Source: VRUE01 sp963704505
Lineage (GTDB): Bacteria > Actinomycetota > Thermoleophilia > Solirubrobacterales > 70-9
Direction of reading: 5' to 3'
DNA: 64,000 bases
Assembly: GCA_963704505.1 (NCBI GenBank)
Contig: OY969912.1
Coordinates: 372,001-436,000 of the forward strand
Below, one piece after another: positions 34,075 through 42,513 of the stretch (position 1 is its first letter; every line of letters begins with the position of its first letter). The position numbers were made by a program, and so were the translations under genes. The notes beneath the pieces are model-generated. The model was not told where the DNA came from. It searched no databases and saw only the letters and a program-made list of their open reading frames with translations.

Positions 34075-34845
34075 ATGCGGGTAGAAGGGCGGCCTCAACC
34101 GGGGTTTGGAGCTCCACACCGACACTTCCGCCTGACCGACTCGACCAACAGCCGCGCCCGTGAGCTGGCGGCGGCCGGGGCGCCGGGCGGGACGGTCGTC
34201 ACCGCCGGCGAGCAGAGCGAGGGGCGGGGACGCCAGGGACGCACCTGGACCGCACCGGCGGACGGGGCGCTGCTCTACTCGGCGATCCTCCGGCCGCTCG
34301 ACGAGCGCCACCTGCTGCTGCCGCTGGCTGCGCCGCTCGCGGTCTGCGACGCGGCCGAGAGGCTCGGCGACGGCGTCGCCTGCCGGATCAAGTGGCCCAA
34401 CGACGTCTGGCTCGACGAGCGCAAGGTCGCCGGGGTGCTGATCGAGGCCAGGCCCCAGGACGGCTGGGCGGTGATCGGCGTCGGCCTCAACCTGGCGATC
34501 GCCGCGCACGAGTTCCCACCGGAGCTGCGCGAGACCGCGACCTCATTGGCGCTCGACAAGTCAGACGGAGCGGCCGATGACCTGCCTGCCGCCGGACATC
34601 CGCGCCGCATCCGCGAAGCCGCCCGGGCGGCGCTCGACGACGCCCTGGGCCGCTGGGTGGACGCCGAGGAGGAGGAGATCCTCGACGGGTGGCGCGAGCG
34701 CGACGCCCTGCGTGGACGGGAGATCGCCTGGGACGACGGCTCAGGCGTCGCCGACGGCGTCGACGACCGGGGTTGCCTCGTCGTCGTCACCCCTGGCGGG
34801 GAGCGAGTCGCCCTCGGGGCCGGCGAGGTCCACCTGCGGCTCTGA
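34075..34845 (+). CDS. birA: Biotin-[acetyl-CoA carboxylase] ligase
   Basis: A 256-residue ligase activating biotin and attaching it to carboxylase carrier proteins. It lacks the N-terminal HTH of E. coli BirA, so it is an enzyme only. Motifs: FRLTDSTNSRARELA, the biotinyl-AMP loop GRGRQGRTW, KWPNDVWLDERKVAGVLIE and GVGLNLA. The small C-terminal domain ends GERVALGAGEVHLRL. Twenty bases after the cobA/hemD stop. Its last 105 bases overlap the convergent helicase gene. Confidence 0.93.
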   Translation: MRVEGRPQPGFGAPHRHFRLTDSTNSRARELAAAGAPGGTVVTAGEQSEGRGRQGRTWTAPADGALLYSAILRPLDERHLLLPLAAPLAVCDAAERLGDGVACRIKWPNDVWLDERKVAGVLIEARPQDGWAVIGVGLNLAIAAHEFPPELRETATSLALDKSDGAADDLPAAGHPRRIREAARAALDDALGRWVDAEEEEILDGWRERDALRGREIAWDDGSGVADGVDDRGCLVVVTPGGERVALGAGEVHLRL

Positions 34846-37536
34846 GCCCTCGTCCTTCGAGGCCCGGTCCTTCGCCTTCTCGGGCGCGTCGCCGTTACGG
34901 CTGCGCCGTTTGCGTTTCCTGCCTGATTTGGCGCCGCCGTTCTCACCGCTCGCGCCCTCGCCGCCGCCTTTGCGTTTGCGGTTGTTCCGTTTGCGGCGGC
35001 GTTTGCCGCCTTTGGGGAAGTTGCGCAGCAGCTCGCGGGCGATCGCCGACGGTTTCCGTGCCATCCGCATGCGGGCGCCGCGCAGCACCTCTTCGCCCTC
35101 CGGCGTGTGGGAGATCGAGGCGGCGAGCAGGGCGACTGCCAGGCGACGGTCCTGTTTGCGGGCGGCGTGGACCAGGCGTCGGGCATTGCGGCCGTGGGCG
35201 CGCCCGGAGGAATTGACCAGCAGGCCGAGCAGGCGCTTGGTCTCCGGCCAGCGCTGCACCGCATACTCTTCGTGCAGCTCGCGGGTGAAGGAGGCGAGGC
35301 GCCAGACCCAGGCCTGCGCCTGGTCGCGGCGGCCGATTTTCTTGTCGACCAGCGCCTGCAGCAGGGTCTTGGTCCCGGCCCGCTTGTCGTCGCGGCTCCA
35401 GGTGCCGACGATTTCGATCGCGTCGTCGAAGGCCTCGGGATCGCGCAGGTCGGCGATCTCGGTCAGCGCTTTCAGCCGCAGCTGCGAGTTGCGGTTGCGC
35501 TGCACGCAGGTGAGCAGGAAACGGCGGCGCAGCTCTTTGGTCTGCTCGCCCTGGAGCATCGCCCGTGCCCGGCGCCAGCCCTGCGGGTTGACGCGGGCCC
35601 CGGCCAGCGCGGCCCAGGCGTGCTGCTCCGGGTAGTCGAGGTTCTCGACGGCGATCCGCCAGATCTCCCGTTCGAGCACTCCCATGCGGTTCTCCTCCAC
35701 ATCGGAGACCGGGACGATGCGACGCTCGACCCGGACCCGGCGCCCGCGCGAGCGGCGCACCGGCCCGACCACGATCGCGCCGCCGCGGTAGACCTCGCGG
35801 TCGAGCAGGCTATGGAGGGTGACGATGGTCTCGTCGTGGGTCGTCGCCGGGTGGACGAAGTCGATGACCAGGCCCGCCTCCTTGCCCGGCGCCCGGCGGG
35901 TGACGCGGCCGACGCGTTGCTGGTAGATGCGGCGCGAGGCGGTCGGGGCAAGGTGCATGCAGATCGTCGCCCGCGGGCTGTTCCAGCCCTCGGCGAGCAG
36001 CATCGCGTTGCAGAGCACATCGACCTCGCCGCGCTCGAAGGCGGCGAGGATCTCGGCCAGCTCGCGCTTCGGGGTTTCGCCGGAGACCGCGCGGGCGACG
36101 ATGCCCGCGTCCTGGAGGGCTTTGGCGACGTTCTTGGCGTGCTCGACGCCGGCCGTATAGAGGACGCCCGGCACCCCGTTGAAGCGGGTCTTGTAGAGGT
36201 CGGCGATAGCGACGTTGAAGGGCGCCTGGTCGAGCAGGGCGGCGAGCTCCTCCTGGTCGAAGTCCTGGTCCACCTCGCCTTTTCGCAGCGGCACCTTGGC
36301 GATCGTCCGCACCCCGGGGCCGGGTGGGATCCGCATGCAGCGCAGCGGCGAGATCACGCCGCGCCGCGCAGCCTGGGCGAGGTCGAAGCGCGAGGTCTGG
36401 GTCGGGAAGAGGTCCGCGACATGGCGGGCGATCAGCGCGCCGGTGGCGGTCATGCCGATGAAGACGGGCCCCGGCCAGGCCCGGATGCAGGCGCTGGTTT
36501 TCTCGCCGAGGGCGGTGTGGGCCTCGTCGCAGATCACGATCGAGTAGGCGTCGGAGACTTTCTTGTGGTTGCGGACGAACCATTGGTACGTCTCGACCGT
36601 GACCGGGCCGTCGGGGTCGTCGCGGTCGCCGAGCAGCGGCGGGCGCAGGCGCTCCTTGTAGCCGCGGTCGGAGATCTCGCCGATGAACTGGTCGACGAGG
36701 TTGCGGCGGTGGGTCAGGATCAGGACGCCGCCGGTGCGGGAGGCCTCGATGAATCCGACCGCGGCGACCGTCTTGCCGGCGCCCGTCGCGTGCTCGAACC
36801 AGAAGCGGCGCTCGGCGCCGGGGTCCTCGGGGGCGACCTCGACCGCTTCCTCGCCGTCGGTCTGGGTGATGCCCTCCTCCCAGTCCTGGGGCTCCTCGTC
36901 CGCGGCTAGCTCCTCGTCCTCGGCCTCCTCGGGCTCCTCGTCCTCCTCGTCGCCCTCGTCGCCCTCGTCGTCCTCATCTGAGTCTTCGTCGTCAGCCGCC
37001 TCGGAATCCTCGTCGTCCTCGGAGTCCTCCTCGTCCTCGTCTTCGGAGTCCTCGTCGGAGTCGTCGTCTCCCTCGTCGTCGTCTTCGTCGCTCACCTCGG
37101 CCTCGTCCTCGATCTCCTCGGCGTCGTCGGCCGACTCGTCGTCGTCGACCTCGTCCTCCTCATCGGACGCGACCCCGTTCTGGGCGGCGACCTGCTGCTC
37201 GGCCATCAGCTCGGTCAGCGTGCCCGAGAGCGCGTCGACCTGATGCGGGTTGAGTTCGGCGCCGTCGCGGAGCTTCGGCGGTTCGTCGGCGAGCAGGCGC
37301 TCCAGCCCGAGCAGCAGCGAGAAATCGCGGCGCCACTGGATCGAGGGGTTCTCGGCGCCCTCGTCGACCTCCTTGAGGGCGAGGTCGAGGGCGCGGCGGC
37401 GGGCGGTGCCATCGGCGAGCGCCTCGGGGCCCTCTCCGTCGAGCAGGAAGGGCTCGCGGGCGAACGCAGCCGCGCGCTCGATATCGGCGCTGGAGGGAAA
37501 AGCCGCTCCCGCGGCAACTTCGCTGGTCTTGGCCAT
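34741..37536 (-). CDS. DEAH-box helicase with large acidic insert
   Basis: A 931-residue SF2 helicase of the XPB/type III restriction-like group. LNPHQVDAL (residues ~95-103) is a Q-motif; Walker A ATGAGKT is at 250-256; DEAH at 337-340; GMTATG at 361-366; VLYTAGVEHAKN and YQQRVGRVTRRAPGKE are motifs IV and VI. Residues ~124-219 are almost all Asp, Glu and Ser, placed between the Q-motif and Walker A where about 20 residues are usual. The C-terminus has a basic tail (KGGKRRRKRNNRKRKGG) and ends acidic. Its DNA or RNA target is unknown. Overlaps birA by 105 bases at the 3' end. Confidence 0.88.
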   Translation of the reverse strand: MAKTSEVAAGAAFPSSADIERAAAFAREPFLLDGEGPEALADGTARRRALDLALKEVDEGAENPSIQWRRDFSLLLGLERLLADEPPKLRDGAELNPHQVDALSGTLTELMAEQQVAAQNGVASDEEDEVDDDESADDAEEIEDEAEVSDEDDDEGDDDSDEDSEDEDEEDSEDDEDSEAADDEDSDEDDEGDEGDEEDEEPEEAEDEELAADEEPQDWEEGITQTDGEEAVEVAPEDPGAERRFWFEHATGAGKTVAAVGFIEASRTGGVLILTHRRNLVDQFIGEISDRGYKERLRPPLLGDRDDPDGPVTVETYQWFVRNHKKVSDAYSIVICDEAHTALGEKTSACIRAWPGPVFIGMTATGALIARHVADLFPTQTSRFDLAQAARRGVISPLRCMRIPPGPGVRTIAKVPLRKGEVDQDFDQEELAALLDQAPFNVAIADLYKTRFNGVPGVLYTAGVEHAKNVAKALQDAGIVARAVSGETPKRELAEILAAFERGEVDVLCNAMLLAEGWNSPRATICMHLAPTASRRIYQQRVGRVTRRAPGKEAGLVIDFVHPATTHDETIVTLHSLLDREVYRGGAIVVGPVRRSRGRRVRVERRIVPVSDVEENRMGVLEREIWRIAVENLDYPEQHAWAALAGARVNPQGWRRARAMLQGEQTKELRRRFLLTCVQRNRNSQLRLKALTEIADLRDPEAFDDAIEIVGTWSRDDKRAGTKTLLQALVDKKIGRRDQAQAWVWRLASFTRELHEEYAVQRWPETKRLLGLLVNSSGRAHGRNARRLVHAARKQDRRLAVALLAASISHTPEGEEVLRGARMRMARKPSAIARELLRNFPKGGKRRRKRNNRKRKGGGEGASGENGGAKSGRKRKRRSRNGDAPEKAKDRASKDEGSEPQVDLAGPEGDSLPARGDDDEATPVVDAVGDA

Positions 37537-37705
37537 TGAGGCTTCTGGTTCCGGCCCCGACGCGCGCTAACTGGACGCCCGACTGGGGCAACGTGGGACG
37601 AGGATGCCGACTAACGACTACTTGTCCCGGCGATCTAAGGGGCCCGCCCTAACCAAGCACAGCGTTAAGGACGGACATAACGTTCTACGTATTGTAATCA
37701 CGCAG

Positions 37706-38299
37706 ATGACGACAGTGCTCCGACAGCGGGGGATTGCACTTGCCGTGGCCCTGATCGCCCTTGCCCTGGCGGGCTGCGGCAGCTCGACCGAAGGCGGCGA
37801 CTATGGCGGCGGGCACCCCGACTACAAGAAGGCTCTTGCCGGCTCTCCGCCGCCCCTCGCGGCCCTCCACAAGCAGGCCGACAAGCTGCTTCCTGGCGGC
37901 AACGACGCGCTCGAACAGCGGATCGCCTCGCTGCACGGCTTTCCGGTCGTCGTCAACTTCTGGGCCTCGTGGTGCGGACCGTGCCGTTTTGAGTTCCCGA
38001 CCCTGCAGAAGCTCTCGGCCGCCTACGGCAAGAAGGTCGCCTTCCTCGGGGTCAACACGCTCGACACGGACGACGCCGCCAGCTCCTTCCTCGAAGAGGC
38101 GCCCCTCTCTTACCCCAGCTACACCGACCCCGATGGGGACATCAAAGAAGAGGTCGGCGCGCTCGGGATTCCCGACACCGCCTACTACGGCCGCTCCGGA
38201 GAACTCTGTTACCTCAAGCAGGGCCCCTACCCGAAGCAGGCCGAACTGGCCGCCGACGTGAAGCGATTCGCGCTCGGCGACGAATGCGAAAGCGCATAA
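37706..38299 (+). CDS. TlpA/ResA-like thiol-disulfide oxidoreductase lipoprotein
   Basis: A 197-residue protein with a lipoprotein signal (ALALAGCGSS) and a thioredoxin fold carrying VVNFWASWCGPCRFEFP. CxxC reductants of this type keep apocytochrome c haem-site cysteines reduced, which fits the ccm genes 8 kb upstream, though other extracellular thiol roles are possible. The ATG at 37706 is preferred; longer versions add a polar stretch without a signal. The 169-base upstream gap is unusually AT-rich (AACGTTCTACGTATTGTAAT) and probably holds the promoter. Seven bases before the nfeD gene. Confidence 0.85.
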   Translation: MTTVLRQRGIALAVALIALALAGCGSSTEGGDYGGGHPDYKKALAGSPPPLAALHKQADKLLPGGNDALEQRIASLHGFPVVVNFWASWCGPCRFEFPTLQKLSAAYGKKVAFLGVNTLDTDDAASSFLEEAPLSYPSYTDPDGDIKEEVGALGIPDTAYYGRSGELCYLKQGPYPKQAELAADVKRFALGDECESA

Positions 38300-38306
38300 T
38301 CGGGAC

Positions 38307-38792
38307 ATGGACGCCTATGTAGTCGTCGCGGTGATCGGCGTCGCCCTCCTGCTCGCCGAGATCCTGCTGCCGACCGGCGGGATCCTCGCCGCGCTCGGGG
38401 TAGCGGGCCTGATCGCCGGCGGCGTCCTGGCGCTGACCGCCGACTCGGGCTCGACCGCCACCGACATCGCCGGGCCGGCTTTGATCGCGGTCGGCGTGCT
38501 CTCCGGCATCACCTTCTACGTGGTCGCGCGCAAGGTCTACTCCGCCCAGACCGAGACGCCGATCGGCTCCGGCAGCGAGACGCTGATCGGCGCCGAGGCG
38601 CAGGTGCGGACCGCGGTCGACCCCGAGGGGCAGGTCTGGGCCGACGGAACGCTCTGGAACGCGCGCCTCGCCGACCGGGCCGCCCCGGCACGCCCAGGGG
38701 ATAGAGTCGTGATCGAGGCGATCGAGGGTCTGACGCTCGTAGTCAGGCCCGGGCCGCCCGCCGCTCACCCAGCCGAAGAAGGAGCAAGCTGA
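38307..38792 (+). CDS. NfeD-like membrane protein
   Basis: A 161-residue protein with a short hydrophobic part (residues 4-75; LLLAEILLPTGGILAALGVA is characteristic) and an OB-like C-terminal domain (GAEAQVRTAVDPEGQVWADG, ARPGDRVVIEAIEGLTLVV). NfeD partners slipins in membrane microdomains. The stop and the slipin start overlap (TGATG), making the pairing explicit. Confidence 0.88.
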   Translation: MDAYVVVAVIGVALLLAEILLPTGGILAALGVAGLIAGGVLALTADSGSTATDIAGPALIAVGVLSGITFYVVARKVYSAQTETPIGSGSETLIGAEAQVRTAVDPEGQVWADGTLWNARLADRAAPARPGDRVVIEAIEGLTLVVRPGPPAAHPAEEGAS

Positions 38793-39634
38793 TGGTCGCT
38801 CTCGGAGTGCTCGTTGTAGTCGTGATCTTCGCGCTGATCGTGATCGGCTCCTCGGTGCGGGTCCTGCGCGAGTACGAACGCGGCGTGATCTTCCGCCTCG
38901 GGCGGCTGATCGCCCAGAAGGGCCCCGGGCTGATCCTGCTGATCCCCTTCATCGACCGGATGGTCAAGGTCGACCTGAGGACGGTGACGCTGAACATCCC
39001 GCCGCAGGAGGTGATCACCCGCGACAACGTCCCCGCCGGCGTCAATGCGGTCGCCTACTTCCGCGTGATCGACCCGCGCAAAGCGATCACCGAGGTCGAA
39101 AACTTCCTGCTCGCCACCTCGCAGATCTCGCAGACGGCGCTGCGCTCGGTGCTCGGCAAGGCCGAGTTCGACCAGCTCCTCTCCGAGCGCGAGCGGCTCA
39201 ACGAGGAGCTCCAGAAGATCATCGACGAGTCGACCGAGCCCTGGGGCGTGAAGGTGACCGCGGTCGAGATCAAGGACGTCGAGATCCCCGAACAGATGCA
39301 GCGCGCGATCGCCCGCCAGGCCGAGGCCGAGCGCGAGCGGCGGGCGAAGATCATCAACTCCGAGGGCGAGTACCAGGCTGCGCAGAAGCTCACCGACGCC
39401 GCCGACATCATCAGCACCAACCCCGCCTCGCTGCAGCTGCGCTACCTGCAGACGCTGCTCGAAATCGGCAGCAACCAGAACACCACCGTCGTCTTCCCGC
39501 TGCCGATGGACGTCCTCGAGCCCTTCATCGGCCGCTCCGACCACAAAACCGGGGGCAGCAAAGCCAAAGTGCCGAAACCCCCGGCCCCGCCGGAGCCGCC
39601 GCCGCCCGACGATCTGCCGCCCTCCCGGTCCTGA
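38792..39634 (+). CDS. Slipin (SPFH/stomatin-like) protein
   Basis: A 280-residue membrane-anchored SPFH protein. The N-terminal helix (VLVVVVIFALIVIG) is followed by RVLREYERGVIFRLGRL, VDLRTVTLNIPPQEVITRDN and DPRKAITEVENF, typical of stomatin/slipin, then a coiled coil (QAEAERERRAKIINSEGEYQ). The last ~40 residues are Pro-rich. Acts with NfeD, perhaps as a scaffold in lipid domains. Translation is coupled to nfeD. Confidence 0.93.
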   Translation: MVALGVLVVVVIFALIVIGSSVRVLREYERGVIFRLGRLIAQKGPGLILLIPFIDRMVKVDLRTVTLNIPPQEVITRDNVPAGVNAVAYFRVIDPRKAITEVENFLLATSQISQTALRSVLGKAEFDQLLSERERLNEELQKIIDESTEPWGVKVTAVEIKDVEIPEQMQRAIARQAEAERERRAKIINSEGEYQAAQKLTDAADIISTNPASLQLRYLQTLLEIGSNQNTTVVFPLPMDVLEPFIGRSDHKTGGSKAKVPKPPAPPEPPPPDDLPPSRS

Positions 39635-40701
39635 GCCCCGCCACCGCACCAGAGATCCGCATCGACCAGCTCTCTGGGCTGCGGACGATCCTCGCCCCGG
39701 GTCGGGCCGAGCGCCCCGACCAATTCGGCAAGGTGGACGCCGGGCGCGGGACCAAGGCCGACACCTGCCCGTTCTGCGAGGGGCGCGAGGAGAAAACGCC
39801 GCCGGAGCTCTACGCGAGCGGCCGCCCGGAGGGTGCCGCCCCTGACACGCCGGGCTGGACCACGCGGGTCGTGCCCAACCTCTACCCGGCGCTGGGCGGT
39901 CCTGAGGGTGGCCCCGGGTCGGACCAGGGCCAGGCGGCCGAGGCGGGCTCCTTCGGCAGCGGCGGCGACCCGCTGCTGGCCTCGCGGCGGGCGGGCGAGC
40001 CCGACCTCTTCGCTTCGCGTCCGGCGACCGGCGCCCACGAGGTGCTGATCAACTCGCCCGAGCACCTCACCGCGATGGCGGAGCTCGACGACACCCGGTT
40101 CGCCGCGGCGATCGCGACCTGGCGGGAGCGGATGCGCGCCCACGCCGATGCCTCCTACACGCAGCTGATCGTCAACGAGGGCGGCGGCGCCGGGGCCTCG
40201 CTCGAGCACACCCACGCCCAGCTCTACGCGCTGCCCTTCGTCCCCGCCGCGGTCGCCCGCGAGCGCGAGCGGGCCGGTGCCTACCGCGAACGGACCGCGG
40301 GCGGCGGGCTGCTCAGCGACATCCTGGTCGAGGAGGTGCGGCGCAAATCGCGCCTGGTCGCGATCGACGACGAGGCGGCGCTGATCTGTCCCTGGGCCTC
40401 GCGCTCGCCCTTCGAGCTGCGGATCGTTCCCAGGGCGGCGGAGGCAAGCTTCGCCGACGACGAGCGGGGGACGGCGATGATCGCCACCGCCCTGCGCTTG
40501 CTCGCCGCCCGCTTCGGCGGCTCGCCGGAGCTCAACCTCTGGGTGCGGACCGCGCCGAGGGGCGACGCCGGCGGGTTCCATTGGCACGTCGACATCGCCC
40601 CCCGCACCTCGATCAAGGCGGGCTTCGAGCTCGGTACCGGGATCGACATCAACATCTACCCCCCGGAGCGGGCGGCCGCCGACCTGCGTGAGGCCGCGTA
40701 G
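39631..40701 (+). CDS. galT: Galactose-1-phosphate uridylyltransferase-like (HIT superfamily), probable CTG start
   Basis: About 356 residues. The Zn site begins CPFCEGREEKTPPE and the nucleophilic His lies in SLEHTHAQLYALP (HxHxQ). Also DAGGFHWHVDIAP near the end. No ATG, GTG or TTG precedes 39733, yet the segment from 39631 encodes a normal GalT N-terminus (EIRIDQLSGLRTILAPGRAE). A CTG at 39631 that overlaps the slipin stop as CTGA is therefore the likely start. If translation began at the GTG at 39733 this N-terminal strand would be lost. Transfers UMP between sugar phosphates; the exact acceptor is unproven. Confidence 0.82.
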   Translation: MSPATAPEIRIDQLSGLRTILAPGRAERPDQFGKVDAGRGTKADTCPFCEGREEKTPPELYASGRPEGAAPDTPGWTTRVVPNLYPALGGPEGGPGSDQGQAAEAGSFGSGGDPLLASRRAGEPDLFASRPATGAHEVLINSPEHLTAMAELDDTRFAAAIATWRERMRAHADASYTQLIVNEGGGAGASLEHTHAQLYALPFVPAAVARERERAGAYRERTAGGGLLSDILVEEVRRKSRLVAIDDEAALICPWASRSPFELRIVPRAAEASFADDERGTAMIATALRLLAARFGGSPELNLWVRTAPRGDAGGFHWHVDIAPRTSIKAGFELGTGIDINIYPPERAAADLREAA

Positions 40702-40719
40702 GGCGAATAGGGTGGCCCG

Positions 40720-41346
40720 GTGACGCCGAACCCCCGACCGATCCCCCACTTCATCGCCGACAGCAGCCAGGAGGGGATCCCCAGCGGCCGCTTCGCCGAA
40801 CAGCTCGGCGGCGCCTTCCGCGATGCCTGCGACCAGCACAAGGAGCTGCCCGAGGGCACCGATGCCTCGGGCGAGCTCGATTGGTTCCCGGAGCGCACCT
40901 GGGGCGGCCGCGTCTGGGTCCCCTGCAGCACCCGGGCCGAGGGCGCCGAGGGCGAGCTCGAGCTCTTCGGCCACGTCTCCTACGTCCAGCCCGAGGGCGG
41001 CGAGCCCGGCGACCTGCAGGCGAAGGCCGACTTCACCGACGTGCTCGCCGAGGAGAACCCGGACTGGAAAATCGACCTCAACGACGACGTGATCGGCCGC
41101 TGGCGCGGCGAGAACGGCCGCGCCGGAGCCGTCACCCTCGTCTGGGGTCGCCCCCTCCTCCAGGGCCCTGTCGCCGCGACCGCCGAGCTCGACGGCGAGA
41201 CCGTCGACCAGGAAGTGGTCACCAACGGCCGCTTCTCCCTACTTGCCCTCGATGCCCTGGAGGGCTACGGGGACGACATCTTCATGCAGGTCAAGCTCTG
41301 GAGCCGCCGCGCCCAGGAGCTGGCCTCCGAGAGCCTCTACGACTAA
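40720..41346 (+). CDS. Hypothetical protein
   Basis: A 208-residue soluble, acidic protein from a GTG start. No motif I can name; the first half has GRFAEQLGGAFRDACDQHKE and WFPERTWGGRVWVPCSTRAE, the second VTLVWGRPLLQGPVAATAEL and IFMQVKLWSRRAQELASES. The mix of Trp-rich strands and a final helix suggests a compact alpha/beta domain. It stands between galT and tRNA-Arg. Composition and codon pattern match the neighbours. Confidence 0.65.
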   Translation: MTPNPRPIPHFIADSSQEGIPSGRFAEQLGGAFRDACDQHKELPEGTDASGELDWFPERTWGGRVWVPCSTRAEGAEGELELFGHVSYVQPEGGEPGDLQAKADFTDVLAEENPDWKIDLNDDVIGRWRGENGRAGAVTLVWGRPLLQGPVAATAELDGETVDQEVVTNGRFSLLALDALEGYGDDIFMQVKLWSRRAQELASESLYD

Positions 41347-41371
41347 GGCCGCAGCTACGCTTCGGGCACCG

Positions 41372-41445
<74 letters not shown>

Positions 41446-41548
41446 TAGGCTCGAGCGCCCCGAGGCAGCAGCACTCGGCGTTGTCGATCATGTCCGACGG
41501 GCAAAGTTGGCACTCATCGAGCCCGCTTTCGATGGCAAGCTTGCCGGC

Positions 41549-42472
41549 GTGACTCGCATCGCCAAATCGTTCGCCGTGCTGTCGACGGTCGCGCTCCTCG
41601 CGGCGGCCGGCGCCGCCGGCTCCGCCGCAGACGACTCGGGCAGCCGCATCCTGGCCAGCGGGGACGGCATCGACCTGTTGAATCCGGTCAACGGGCGAGT
41701 GCGGAAGGTCGCCGCCGACGGGGGCGAACCCGCCTTCGTCCCGGGGCACCGTGCCTTCGCCTACATCAGAGAGGGCGGGGCGCGCGGCGGGTTCACCCTC
41801 TACTCGGTCTTCGTCAAGTCGTTAAGGGACCACCGGACCGCCGCCCCGGGGCGACGGCTCTTCGATTGGAAGGACTTCTTCGTGCGTGAGGTCGACGTGT
41901 CGCCCAACGGGCGTCTGATCTTCGCCGCCACCCCGGGACCCGGGCCAAAGAGAGGCCGACTCGACATCTACTCCTCGAACCTGGCGGGCCAAGATGTCCG
42001 CAGGCTCACCCGGACTCCGGACTTCGAGAACGACCCGGTCGTCTCGCCCGACGGGCGTCTGATCGCCTACGCCCGCAAGGTCGGTGGACGCGCTCAGATC
42101 TTCGTCATGCGCATCGACGGCAGTCATCAGCGGCAGCTGACAAAGGACGGGCGACGCGATCGGCTTCCGTCCTGGTCGCCCGACGGCCGACGGCTCGTCT
42201 TCATCGCTCAGCCGGCCGCGGGGGACAACGTCTTCGGCCGTCGTGACCTACGCACGGTCACCACGGGTGGTGTCGAGCGCCGGTTGACCGGGATCGAGAG
42301 CGGCGACGTCAGCGATCCGGTCTACTCGCCCAGCGGACGCTCGATCGCCTTTCTACGGCACGAAAGTGTTTGGCTCATGAGCGCCCGGGGCCGCCAGAAG
42401 CGTTTGCTGCACCACGTCCGCGGTCTCGTCGGCTACGAAGGCGGCATCGACTGGGGAAACGATGGTCGATGA
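41549..42472 (+). CDS. Exported TolB-like (PD40) beta-propeller protein
   Basis: A 307-residue protein. A GTG at 41549 opens into a signal peptide (RIAKSFAVLSTVALLAAAGA). The body has repeated PD40 strands: VSPNGRLIFAA, VSPDGRLIAYARK, WSPDGRRLVFIAQ, YSPSGRSIAFLRH, as in TolB-type propellers. Role likely binding or scaffolding outside the membrane. Follows tRNA-Arg by 103 bases. Confidence 0.8.
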   Translation: MTRIAKSFAVLSTVALLAAAGAAGSAADDSGSRILASGDGIDLLNPVNGRVRKVAADGGEPAFVPGHRAFAYIREGGARGGFTLYSVFVKSLRDHRTAAPGRRLFDWKDFFVREVDVSPNGRLIFAATPGPGPKRGRLDIYSSNLAGQDVRRLTRTPDFENDPVVSPDGRLIAYARKVGGRAQIFVMRIDGSHQRQLTKDGRRDRLPSWSPDGRRLVFIAQPAAGDNVFGRRDLRTVTTGGVERRLTGIESGDVSDPVYSPSGRSIAFLRHESVWLMSARGRQKRLLHHVRGLVGYEGGIDWGNDGR

Positions 42473-42513
42473 AAAAGACCGGGACGCCGCTGAGCCGGTA
42501 ACCCGCGGCTTCT

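Noticed and set aside
35107..36909. 600-codon open frame on the + strand
   Set aside because: Antisense to the helicase motifs; low-complexity Asp/Leu/Gly/Arg composition.
34741..37536. Helicase as part of a restriction or phage-defence island
   Set aside because: No methyltransferase, nuclease or other defence gene adjoins it; flanks are birA and tlpA and composition is the same as the rest.
37604..37705. Longer N-terminus for the TlpA-like protein
   Set aside because: The extra 34 residues are polar and would bury the lipoprotein signal; the ATG at 37706 opens directly into it.
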